37,832 nt of DNA from a virus, in the IMG/VR virus record IMGVR_UViG_3300020213_000503, positions 1 through 37,832 of that record, one strand, 5' to 3'. Each line of letters starts with the position of its first letter. Position 1 is the stretch's first letter. The position numbers were made by a program, and so were the translations under genes. Below are positions 31,535-37,832 of this stretch, one piece after another. The notes under the pieces were generated by a model, which saw nothing but the letters and a program-made list of their open reading frames with translations, ran no database searches and was not told the origin of the DNA.

Positions 31535-31681
31535 ATGAAAAAACTAACTAAACAAGAACAAAAAGCCGAGGCATATGAAGTCTATCGAGCAAAGCATAAG
31601 AAGATAGAGGGACAAAAGTACCAAGCATGGGAAGCGTACGATGCCAAGTGCAAAGAGATAGACGAACAGGATGAGGAATAA
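31535..31681 (+). CDS. Small charged helical protein (48 aa)
   Basis: MKKLTKQEQKAEAYEVYRAK then EGQKYQAWEAYDAKCKEIDE. One continuous amphipathic helix is likely. The beginning repeats that of the gene at 31167 (same upstream CTTATATGAAAAAACTAACT). Shared start regions suggest swapping of gene bodies behind a fixed translation signal. Confidence 0.5.
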   Translation: MKKLTKQEQKAEAYEVYRAKHKKIEGQKYQAWEAYDAKCKEIDEQDEE

Positions 31682-31687
31682 ATAAAT

Positions 31688-32011
31688 ATGAAAAACTATA
31701 CAAAAAAAAGATTAGAGGAGTTTGAGAAAATCCTAAGAGATGGACTAAGTGAAGATTGGTATGATAGAACGCCACTGGAAAAGCAAAGAGCCATTGATGC
31801 ATTATCCTCCACCTCAATCAACCAAGCAGTAGCAGAAGAGAGGAAGAGGATGGTTGAGGAGATAAAGAACACACCTATAGATACAGCGCATACTTATTCC
31901 AGTGAAAATGCAGACGAGTATAGAACATTTGACCATGGACAAGAGAGTTATAAACAAAGAGTTCTCTCCATCATAGACAAACCATTAGCAGATAAAGAAA
32001 GGAGATTATGA
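31688..32011 (+). CDS. Hypothetical protein (107 aa)
   Basis: Charged and helical: LEEFEKILRDGLSEDWYDRT, a WYDRTPLEKQRAIDALSSTS region and VAEERKRMVEEIKNTP. Typical of small accessory genes. It starts 6 nt after the previous stop and overlaps the next gene by 4 bp; its last codons contain the right copy of the direct repeat. Confidence 0.6.
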   Translation: MKNYTKKRLEEFEKILRDGLSEDWYDRTPLEKQRAIDALSSTSINQAVAEERKRMVEEIKNTPIDTAHTYSSENADEYRTFDHGQESYKQRVLSIIDKPLADKERRL

Positions 32012-32034
32012 AAATAGCAGATATAGAAAAGATA
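31996..32034 (+). repeat. 39-bp direct repeat, right copy
   Basis: Matches 29630-29668 at 38 of 39 positions. It contains AAAGGAGATTATG, the Shine-Dalgarno site and start of the gene at 32008, which is the intact version of the fragment found at the left copy. Confidence 0.9.
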
Positions 32035-32238
32035 CTAAGTTTCGATAATATAGAAATAGCTATGATTGAAGGTAATTGTTCTTTAATGAATACAACCAAA
32101 GCAACTAATTTAATTTTAGCTTTACACAATAAGGAGCTAACGAAGGAAAAAGATGAAGCATATTCACAAGGACATAAAGACGCTTTTAAGGTTATGGGAA
32201 TGAAAATACCTGATAATATAAAGATAGCTAAATTGTAG
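32008..32238 (+). CDS. Small protein (76 aa) at the right border of the cassette
   Basis: AGGAG lies 5 nt before the ATG. The product starts MKIADIEKILSFDNIEIAMI and continues with a helix containing LILALHNKELTKEKDEAYSQ. No motif is recognised. Its first codons occur a second time at 29642 as a remnant. Confidence 0.6.
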   Translation: MKIADIEKILSFDNIEIAMIEGNCSLMNTTKATNLILALHNKELTKEKDEAYSQGHKDAFKVMGMKIPDNIKIAKL

Positions 32239-32257
32239 CTAGTTTGGAGTAGAGAAT

Positions 32258-33415
32258 ATGAAGAAGATAAATAAGAAATTATACAGTTGGGCATCAATTA
32301 TTGATGAAATTACAATGCAACAGGCTATTATTGCAAGTAAAATGCCTTTTATCTTTCCTCATATTGCTTTAATGCCGGATGCTCATTTAGGGGCCGGGGC
32401 AACGGTTGGTTCTGTAATTCCTACTTTGGGAGCGATAATTCCGGCTGCTGTTGGAGTTGATATAGGTTGTGGAATGATAGCAGTTAAAACTCAATTCTTG
32501 GTAAAAGATATTAAGGGAAACCTAGCAGATTTAAGGCATTCTATTGAAAGAGGCATACCGCTTAGCGCAGGTCAATATAACCGGGACTTAACGGATACTG
32601 CAAAAGCTAGGGTTGATTTATTAAAGTCAAAAGCCAAAAAAGATTATTCTCAATTTGTTGGAAATTGGGAGCTTCATTTAGGTTCTTTGGGTTCCGGGAA
32701 TCATTTTATAGAAGTTAGCCACGATGAAGAATATAATGTTTGGTTATTTTTACATTCCGGATCAAGGGGTATAGGAAATAAAATAGCGCAGTTTCATATA
32801 AAGAAAGCTCAAGAACTATGTGAAAAGTTTTTTGTTCTTTTAGAAGATAAGGATTTAGCATACTTACCTCAATCAACTCCGGAATTTGGGGATTATATTT
32901 CAGATTTGAATTGGGCGCAGGAATTCGCTTTGCTGAACAGGGAAGAAATGATGGATCGTGTTATTAAAGATTTTTCTCATTTTATGGGAAGCGAAATTAA
33001 AGAATTGTTGAGAATAAATACTCATCACAATTTTACTCAAAAAGAACACCATTTCGGTAAAGACGTTTGGTTGTCAAGGAAAGGCGCTATAAGCGCTAAG
33101 AAGGGGCAATATGGATTAATACCGGGTTCAATGGGAACAGATAGTTATGTTGTTATGGGTAAGGGTAATCCTATGTCTTTTAATTCTTCTCCCCACGGGG
33201 CTGGTAGAAATTTCTCAAGAAGCCATGCTAGGAAAACGTTTAACATTGAGCAGTTAAGGGAGGCTATGAAGGGTATTGAGTATAATGATTCAGATGCTTT
33301 TTTAGATGAAATTCCGCAAGCTTATAAAGATATTAAGGTTGTTATAAAAGACAGCGCGGATTTAATAGATGTAGTTTATCAATTAAATCAATTGATAAAT
33401 ATTAAAGGAGATTAA
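32258..33415 (+). CDS. rtcB: RNA-splicing ligase RtcB family
   Basis: 385 residues, in the range of shorter RtcB proteins. Conserved metal and catalytic motifs are DAHLGAGATVGSVIPT (~40-55), GVDIGCGM with the metal Cys (~66-73), LGSGNHFIEV (~144), LHSGSRGIGNKIAQFHI (~165), NTHHNF (~251) and the catalytic-His motif HGAGRNFSR (~313). RtcB joins 2',3'-cyclic phosphate and 5'-OH RNA ends using GTP. In a phage it may repair tRNAs cut by host anticodon nucleases. GGAG precedes the ATG. CCGG reappears inside this gene, so it lies outside the imported cassette. No archease gene is visible beside it. Confidence 0.93.
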   Translation: MKKINKKLYSWASIIDEITMQQAIIASKMPFIFPHIALMPDAHLGAGATVGSVIPTLGAIIPAAVGVDIGCGMIAVKTQFLVKDIKGNLADLRHSIERGIPLSAGQYNRDLTDTAKARVDLLKSKAKKDYSQFVGNWELHLGSLGSGNHFIEVSHDEEYNVWLFLHSGSRGIGNKIAQFHIKKAQELCEKFFVLLEDKDLAYLPQSTPEFGDYISDLNWAQEFALLNREEMMDRVIKDFSHFMGSEIKELLRINTHHNFTQKEHHFGKDVWLSRKGAISAKKGQYGLIPGSMGTDSYVVMGKGNPMSFNSSPHGAGRNFSRSHARKTFNIEQLREAMKGIEYNDSDAFLDEIPQAYKDIKVVIKDSADLIDVVYQLNQLINIKGD

Positions 33416-33426
33416 TTTTTTGAAAC

Positions 33427-33567
33427 ATGGAAGTTAAACAAGAGTATAGTTGTAAGTGCGGAGAATCTATAAAACAGATTTACTCTATTAAAAAAGAAAA
33501 CGTGCATTGGCTCCGTAAGATATTATCTTTTTATGATATGCACAAACGTCATGGTTTTGAATTATGA
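33427..33567 (+). CDS. Small zinc-binding protein, CxC...HxxxH type (46 aa)
   Basis: EYSCKCGESIKQIYSIKKEN then HWLRKILSFYDMHKRHGF. The CxC and HxxxH pattern is the same as in the protein at 31355. The frame was below the usual size limit. It ends with an ATGA overlap with the next gene, supporting translation. Confidence 0.6.
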   Translation: MEVKQEYSCKCGESIKQIYSIKKENVHWLRKILSFYDMHKRHGFEL

Positions 33568-33773
33568 GATTACCACTTAATATAAAAATAACTACACACG
33601 GAGGATTCCCGGATCTTTCTTTAATTCAGCAGTCACTTGAAAAGGAAGGTTATATAAGTACTGCCGGTTATCAAATTATTATTCGTTTTATGGGTTCTGC
33701 CGGAACTGCGGATCCTATGGATTTTTTAACAATCGTTACGGTTCAAGACGTTAAACGTTTATTTAAAGAATGA
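33564..33773 (+). CDS. Small protein upstream of RusA (69 aa)
   Basis: MRLPLNIKITTHGGFPDLSL then EKEGYISTAGYQIIIRFMG. A compact alpha/beta fold is plausible. Overlaps of 4 bp on both sides place it in one translation unit with the zinc protein and the resolvase. Family not recognised. Confidence 0.6.
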   Translation: MRLPLNIKITTHGGFPDLSLIQQSLEKEGYISTAGYQIIIRFMGSAGTADPMDFLTIVTVQDVKRLFKE

Positions 33774-34126
33774 GAAGTTTCATCCTACCTATCCCTCCGG
33801 GAATTAATGCTACCTATAAAATAGGGCATAAAACTTTGATTAAATCTCAGGCCGCGAAAGATTGGGAAGAAGAATGCGGATATATACTTATCCGGGAGAA
33901 AAATAAAAAGCCGGAAAAAGGAATACTTCGAGTTGAAATAGATCTATATATACTCCGGGAACGGGATATTGATTCTGTAATTAAAATAACTCTTGACTTA
34001 CTCCAAAGAATGTTTATATTTAAAAATGATTCGCAAGTGCAGCAATTATTGGTGACAAAGCATTATGATTATCCAAAAGCGCAAATGATTGTAAAAGTAG
34101 GAAATGTCCGGGAAAAGTTCATTTGA
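33770..34126 (+). CDS. rusA: RusA-family Holliday junction resolvase
   Basis: 118 residues. IPPGINATYKIG at the N-terminus and the acidic core RERDIDSVIKITLDLLQ followed by FKNDSQVQQLLVTKHY match the RusA plan (D-x-D..K...D.L, then NDxxV). RusA cuts four-way junctions, which helps phages clear branched DNA before packaging. It is the last gene before the packaging block, which fits that use. Confidence 0.85.
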   Translation: MRSFILPIPPGINATYKIGHKTLIKSQAAKDWEEECGYILIREKNKKPEKGILRVEIDLYILRERDIDSVIKITLDLLQRMFIFKNDSQVQQLLVTKHYDYPKAQMIVKVGNVREKFI

Positions 34127-34405
34127 GGCTGTTTTTTGGGATTTGTGCCTAAAACGACCTCGTAGGATTCGATTTAAGGCCTGTTAAAAAAGTAAGTGGA
34201 CCAGTTCATCCTTTATTTTTATGCAGAAAATTATTAATAAAATTGACCGACCTAAATTTCGCTAACAAAGATTTATTGTATAGCGATTTTTATTAAGTCG
34301 GAATTTAAGAAGGCTTTGCTATTGGAGGATTGAAGGACTTTCCTGCCCTTCTTTTAAATGCTTACCCTAGTGAAGCTTTCTTTTTATTTGTGATATGATA
34401 ATTAT
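34127..34405 (+). other. Noncoding gap with hairpins before the terminase genes
   Basis: No gene is seen in these 279 nt. CCGAC (34247-34251) pairs with GTCGG (34297-34301) and CGCTA (34260-34264) with TAGCG (34281-34285), giving a long hairpin with AU pairs between. AAGAAGG (34307-34313) pairs with CCTTCTT (34347-34353), a possible weak terminator ending in TTTT. The terS promoter closes the gap. Regions like this often carry packaging (pac/cos) or a small RNA, but no specific signal can be named. Confidence 0.5.
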
Positions 34406-34423
34406 ATGCCAACGGAAAAACCG
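34391..34423 (+). promoter_or_regulatory. terS promoter with mini-hairpin (copy E)
   Basis: Extended -10 TGATATGAT (hexamer 34394-34399) with no clear -35. ATG 34406 is 6 nt downstream, so the message should be leaderless. CGG-AAAAA-CCG occurs at 34413-34423 within codons 3-6, 7 nt from the predicted start, the same offset as copies B and D. The coding constraint (TEKP) may explain it, so this copy is less certain. Confidence 0.55.
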
Positions 34424-34828
34424 AATGCTAAAAAGATTCAACCTCGCAAAGTTATAAAACGCTCCAAGAAGAAAAATAAGGGTGGTAGGCCTCAGAAGTT
34501 TACTGATGAATTAAAAAAATCTGCAATTGAATATGTAAAAGATTCCGGTTATTGGAAGGTGCGTTTAGCAAAATATTTAAGAATTAGCGTTGATACTCTT
34601 GATAGAAGGTTAAAGCGAGATAAAGGTTTTGCGGATGACCTTGAAGCTGCAGAATCGGATTTTATCCGTAAAACTATAAAAAGAGCAAAGCCCGAGTTTA
34701 TTTTGCGATCTAAATATAAAGATGAATTCCCTGAAAATAACTTTGATCCGGGAGCCGGCCAGGGTGGAGAAGAATTAGAAGCTGTTATTTTAAGAATCCG
34801 TAAGATCTTGCCGCCAAGCGGTCAATAA
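34406..34828 (+). CDS. terS: Terminase small subunit (TerS)
   Basis: 140 residues. A basic disordered start (PRKVIKRSKKKNKGGRPQKF) is followed by a helix-turn-helix type domain (FTDELKKSAIEYVKDSGYWK, VRLAKYLRISVDTLDRRLKR, DKGFADDLEAAESDFIRKTI). This is the DNA-recognition part of packaging motors. Position 2 nt before the large subunit gene supports the call. It probably starts on a leaderless mRNA. Confidence 0.82.
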   Translation: MPTEKPNAKKIQPRKVIKRSKKKNKGGRPQKFTDELKKSAIEYVKDSGYWKVRLAKYLRISVDTLDRRLKRDKGFADDLEAAESDFIRKTIKRAKPEFILRSKYKDEFPENNFDPGAGQGGEELEAVILRIRKILPPSGQ

Positions 34829-34830
34829 TT

Positions 34831-36324
34831 ATGGAAAACGTTTATAATAAAAAATACTACGATCCTAACTTACTTACATGGCATACTCCCCGGCCCCCCC
34901 GGAAGGAAACCGTTGAAGCTTTAAATCTCTATAATTTTACAGACAATTCAGATAAACCTATTGTTTGGACCCCCGGGCAGCTTGAGATAATTGATTGTAT
35001 TTTAAATCGCGGTTCACAACCCACAGGAGATCTTGGGCAAATTCTAAAACGTATTGAGATTATTGCTGCAACTCAGTACGGTAAGTCACTTGCGGTTGCT
35101 GCGGGTGTAGTAATACGGGCTTCTTCATTTCCGGAGCAATGGGCAATTGTTGCCGGAACAACTGAAAAAGCAAGGATTATCATGGAGTACGTTATTATGC
35201 TTGCCTTGAATAATCCTATTATCCGCCGGCAAATGAATGCTGATGATGCGCTGGATCGTATCCGGATGAAAAGATCTGTTGATAGGTTAGTTTTTAAAAG
35301 AAAAGGCGAGGTCCGCGTTTATACTGCTGATGCTTCAAGGGTAGCAGAAACTTCAAAAGCGCTCATGGGATTTGGTTCTCCTAACGTTATTGAGGATGAG
35401 GCAGCTTTAATTGGTGACGTGCTGCAGGCAACGGTTATGCGTATGCTTGGGGGTACAAAAGATAACTTCCTGGTTAAAATTGGTAATCCGTTTAACCGGG
35501 GCCATTTCCATAGGACCTGGGTATCCGGAACTTACTATAGAATCTTTATTGATTATCAAAGAGCTTTGGATGAGGGAAGATACACGAAAGAGTTTGTTGA
35601 CGAAATGGCAGCTGAGGCATTGTTTGAAATTCTTTATGGATGTAAATTCCCGGAGGAAGGAACTATTGATGCTAAGGGGTGGCTTTCTCTTTTGACATTA
35701 TCAGAAATTGAACGGGCAATTGTTGATGAAGATTATATATTGCCGGATCGAAGGCTTGGCGGAGATATTGCAGGAGGCGGCCGGAATTATTCTGTTCTTA
35801 CCTTGCGCGGTTATAACGTTGCAAAAAAGATTTATAAAGAAAATGAAAAAGATACTATGGTTTTTGCAGGAATGGTTGTTAAAAACGCTAACGATCTTGA
35901 AGTTAAGGAATCAGATATTTTTCTTGATGCTGTTGGAATTGGTAGGGGCGCTTCGGACCGCGTAAGAGAGTTGAAGCCTAAGGCAAATGGAGTACAGGCA
36001 GGAATGGCAGCCGGGGATGTAAAGAAGTTTGCAAACTTAAGAGCTGAGATGTATTGGCGTATGCGTGAATGGATCTTAACCGGGGGAAAATTATTCCGGG
36101 ATGATGATTGGAATCAACTCGGGGAAATAAAATACAAATTAGATTCCGGTGGAAAAATTAAGATAATGAGTAAAGAAGAAATGCTTAAGGAAGGAATTGA
36201 TAGTCCGGACGTTGCTGATTCCCTGGCTTTAACTTTTGCAAGAGCTGATGTTTCTCCTGCCCTTCGAGCGCAGCAAGAACAGACCCACGTTGAAGAAGAA
36301 GTTAATCCGGACCCTTACGATTGA
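34831..36324 (+). CDS. terL: Terminase large subunit (TerL)
   Basis: 497 residues. The ATPase domain shows a Walker A-type loop IIAATQYGKSLAVAAG (~78-92), a Walker B with acidic pair NVIEDEAAL (~184-192) and GNPFNRGHFHRTW (~220), the coupling motif region. The nuclease domain has GGDIAGGGRNYSVLTLRG (~308) and DIFLDAVGIGRGASDRV (~361), with the late Asp in SPDVADSLALTFA (~468). It pumps DNA into the capsid and cuts it. ATG lies 2 nt after the terS stop. Confidence 0.93.
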   Translation: MENVYNKKYYDPNLLTWHTPRPPRKETVEALNLYNFTDNSDKPIVWTPGQLEIIDCILNRGSQPTGDLGQILKRIEIIAATQYGKSLAVAAGVVIRASSFPEQWAIVAGTTEKARIIMEYVIMLALNNPIIRRQMNADDALDRIRMKRSVDRLVFKRKGEVRVYTADASRVAETSKALMGFGSPNVIEDEAALIGDVLQATVMRMLGGTKDNFLVKIGNPFNRGHFHRTWVSGTYYRIFIDYQRALDEGRYTKEFVDEMAAEALFEILYGCKFPEEGTIDAKGWLSLLTLSEIERAIVDEDYILPDRRLGGDIAGGGRNYSVLTLRGYNVAKKIYKENEKDTMVFAGMVVKNANDLEVKESDIFLDAVGIGRGASDRVRELKPKANGVQAGMAAGDVKKFANLRAEMYWRMREWILTGGKLFRDDDWNQLGEIKYKLDSGGKIKIMSKEEMLKEGIDSPDVADSLALTFARADVSPALRAQQEQTHVEEEVNPDPYD

Positions 36325-36350
36325 GAAAATACTTTAATTAGTGCTATAAT
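36321..36350 (+). promoter_or_regulatory. Extended -10 promoter after terL
   Basis: TTGAGA (36321-36326), 18-bp spacer, TGCTATAAT (hexamer 36345-36350). ATG 36357 starts 6 nt after the hexamer (leaderless prediction). Confidence 0.75.
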
Positions 36351-36356
36351 TTTATT

Positions 36357-36554
36357 ATGCCTACTCCATTTGTACCGCATAAACAGGAAGAAATGATCTT
36401 AGTTAAGATTACAAAGAAGGAAGCTGTACTCATTGAAAAACTCCGTAAATATGCTTTCGGACAATTTGTTATACACAAAATTGCTAACGTCTTGGTTAGG
36501 ATTGAAATAACAGATAGTCAAATGATCGAAGCCGATACAGAAGTTAATATATGA
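36357..36554 (+). CDS. Small phage protein (65 aa) between terL and portal
   Basis: QEEMILVKITKKEAVLIEKL then RKYAFGQFVIHKIANVLVRI. Helical first half and beta second half, as in small regulators found beside terminase genes of many phages. Probably leaderless. No family assigned. Confidence 0.65.
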   Translation: MPTPFVPHKQEEMILVKITKKEAVLIEKLRKYAFGQFVIHKIANVLVRIEITDSQMIEADTEVNI

Positions 36555-36560
36555 TAGAAT
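36552..36560 (+). promoter_or_regulatory. Extended -10 promoter inside the packaging block
   Basis: TGATAGAAT (hexamer 36555-36560) overlaps the stop of the upstream gene. ATG 36567 follows after 6 nt. No clear -35 box. Weaker than the others but with exactly the same geometry. Confidence 0.5.
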
Positions 36561-36566
36561 AAAACT

Positions 36567-36848
36567 ATGGCAGATAAAATGCACACACTTCAAGCTTCAA
36601 AAGGATCTATGATGGATGGTCCGTCAAGGATGTTACCCTCTTTTTCTCTTACCGTAAAAGATCTTCCGGAAATAAAGAACTGGTCCGTAGGTAATAAATA
36701 TACCCTGGTAATTGAAGTAGAACAAACATCAATGTCAAAATCTGAGTATATGCAGGATGAACCATTAACGGCGCGTTTTCGGATTACAAAAGTTAAATCG
36801 GAATCTGAAAATGAAGAAACTAAGAAAGCTAAGAAGGGATATGAGTAA
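36567..36848 (+). CDS. Hypothetical protein (93 aa)
   Basis: MADKMHTLQASKGSMMDGPS, then LPSFSLTVKDLPEIKNWSVG and YTLVIEVEQTSMSKSEYMQD. A small beta domain is likely, with a Lys/Glu-rich tail (SESENEETKKAKKGYE). Similar short beta proteins sit between terL and portal in several environmental phages. It overlaps the next gene by 8 bp. Confidence 0.6.
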   Translation: MADKMHTLQASKGSMMDGPSRMLPSFSLTVKDLPEIKNWSVGNKYTLVIEVEQTSMSKSEYMQDEPLTARFRITKVKSESENEETKKAKKGYE

Positions 36849-37182
36849 AGATTTAAAACCCAAAAATATTAAGAATAGAGTTAAATTACTCCGTGCAATG
36901 CGTTATAAAAATTGCATGGTTTATCTTCGAATGATTGGTACGGATCTTTTCTTGTGGGATCTTGTTTATAACAATGAGATTTATTCCGGCAATCTTGTTA
37001 TTACTCCCGGAAAAGGTAAAACAAAATTAAGTGACGTTGAAATACAACGATCTTCTGCTCTTGTTTGGGCCGGTGCGGTTGCAACGATTGATAGTTTACT
37101 TGGAGAATCTAGTCTTACCGGCAAAAAGAAAATAGCAGCTGAGGCAATAATTGCTGCAAATGATAAAGCAGCATCAAATTAA
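36841..37182 (+). CDS. Hypothetical protein before the portal gene (113 aa)
   Basis: Start 36841 is preferred over 36811 because AAGAAGGG lies just upstream and it limits the overlap to 8 bp. The product is basic and helical at the start (MSKDLKPKNIKNRVKLLRAM), then beta (NCMVYLRMIGTDLFLWDLVY), and ends with a helix SLTGKKKIAAEAIIAANDKA. Unknown function. Confidence 0.6.
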   Translation: MSKDLKPKNIKNRVKLLRAMRYKNCMVYLRMIGTDLFLWDLVYNNEIYSGNLVITPGKGKTKLSDVEIQRSSALVWAGAVATIDSLLGESSLTGKKKIAAEAIIAANDKAASN

Positions 37183-37183
37183 T

Positions 37184-37832
37184 ATGGCAAAAGATTATAG
37201 CGCAGCAGTCCGCGAAATGGGCGGCGACAATCGAAGAAAAAATCCCTGGGAAGGTTTGGAATCACAAATTCAAGCTGAGTATATGCTTGGATGGAAACAT
37301 CAAAAACCTAAGAAGGACGAATGGGAAGTACGCCTTAAGCTTTTAAATAATCAAAAGAGAGATAAAAAAGCAGTTGGAGATACTACTATGTTTTCAACGT
37401 TTCAAACTGTCTTGGCTTCTTTATATGACGATAGACTTGAAGCTATTTTTGGAGGTAAAGAACAAGGGGATGAGCAGGTTGCAGAAAATCTTAATGCTTT
37501 GGCTGAAAGTGATTACTTGGATATGGGCAAGGATGAAACTGATTTTTTCTGGGATTGGGATACTTGCTTTTTTGGCCGCGGACTTGTGGATATGCAGGAG
37601 TTTATCCGGGAACCTGATAAAAATATATTTCTTCCGGTTCCTCACAATTTAGATCCTATTACATTTATTAGGGATCCTTTCGCTTCTTCTGTTAATGGTG
37701 ACGTATTTCATCGCGGTTCTACCAGATTTCACGGTTACGAAGCTAAAATGAGAAAATTGGAATTTGAGGATAATCCTAACATCTTTGATGGAATTGATTA
37801 TAAAGAGTTAAATTATGGATCCGGATCAATGT
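37184..37832 (+). CDS. Portal protein, N-terminal part (cut by the window edge)
   Basis: 216 residues are visible and the frame stays open to the edge. It starts 1 nt after the previous stop. Typical portal features of short-tailed phages are KDEWEVRLKLLNNQKRDKKA, FSTFQTVLASLYDDRLEAIF and a region DTCFFGRGLVDMQEFI with FLPVPHNLDPITFIRDPFAS. The portal ring would sit at the capsid vertex, contact TerL and pass DNA to the adaptor. Position after the terminase genes supports it. Confidence 0.8.
   Translation, partial: MAKDYSAAVREMGGDNRRKNPWEGLESQIQAEYMLGWKHQKPKKDEWEVRLKLLNNQKRDKKAVGDTTMFSTFQTVLASLYDDRLEAIFGGKEQGDEQVAENLNALAESDYLDMGKDETDFFWDWDTCFFGRGLVDMQEFIREPDKNIFLPVPHNLDPITFIRDPFASSVNGDVFHRGSTRFHGYEAKMRKLEFEDNPNIFDGIDYKELNYGSGSM

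Larger units (their letters stand above)
29396..32374. other. CCGG-free block, probable recently acquired cassette
   Basis: The tetramer CCGG is frequent through most of the window (at least nine in the first 1,200 nt) but is absent from 29396 to 32374, between the copies at 29392 and 32375. The block covers the gene remnant, the cytosine methyltransferase and a run of small genes, and contains the 39-bp direct repeats. Different nucleotide style together with repeats suggests import by recombination. Confidence 0.6.

Noticed and set aside
34127-34405. tRNA gene in the gap (GGATTCGATTT-like T-arm)
   Set aside because: No matching acceptor or anticodon stems can be folded around the sequence.

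Overview
The window is a segment of a tailed-phage genome, most likely podovirus-like. All convincing genes lie on the + strand. Structural landmarks are an N4-gp56-type major capsid protein, a short adaptor-like protein, a beta-rich tail protein, a 2,151-residue polyvalent protein, an amidase/holin lysis module, and terS, terL and the start of a portal gene at the right edge. I see no tape measure, sheath, integrase, repressor, tRNA, CRISPR array, polymerase, helicase or primase. TGA is an ordinary stop codon. The host cannot be named. Canonical sigma70-type promoters, TGn-extended -10 boxes, Shine-Dalgarno sites and a peptidoglycan amidase indicate a low-GC bacterium with murein. A Patescibacteria or Firmicutes-like host is possible but not shown.

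Layout. 1-5.9 kb: end of an unidentified gene, capsid and head-completion genes, adaptor, two collagen-like genes and an appendage gene. 5.9-11.1 kb: a surface-sugar cassette inside the structural region, with two GT2-like transferases, a PIG-L deacetylase, a nucleotide-sugar dehydrogenase-like protein, a DUF6625-like protein, an epimerase-like SDR and a methyltransferase. It also holds an HNH gene and the stump of a second methyltransferase. 11.1-16.5 kb: tail and fibre genes, including three tandem paralogues starting DYGIKI and a protein with a FemAB-like end. 16.5-22.9 kb: the giant polyvalent protein. 22.9-25.6 kb: small membrane proteins, amidase and holin candidate. 25.6-29.5 kb: small early-type genes, zinc ribbons, two noncoding RNA candidates, an SSB-like protein and a secreted RlpA-like protein. 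29.4-32.4 kb: a compositionally foreign cassette with a C5-cytosine methyltransferase. 32.3-34.1 kb: RtcB RNA ligase and RusA. 34.4 kb to the end: packaging genes and portal.

The most unusual signal is regulatory. Three major transcription units, led by the capsid, adaptor and virion-protein genes, share one leader design: promoter, a tiny 5' hairpin with an invariant AAAAA loop and covarying stem, an intrinsic terminator, then the start codon. The mini-hairpin recurs without a terminator at two or three other promoters. A fourth leader of different sequence, at 26.9-27.06 kb, also ends in a terminator abutting an ATG. This suggests phage-wide control by antitermination or attenuation. In addition, at least six promoters place the -10 hexamer exactly 6 nt before an ATG, predicting leaderless mRNAs for the first genes of operons, whereas many internal genes carry Shine-Dalgarno sites.
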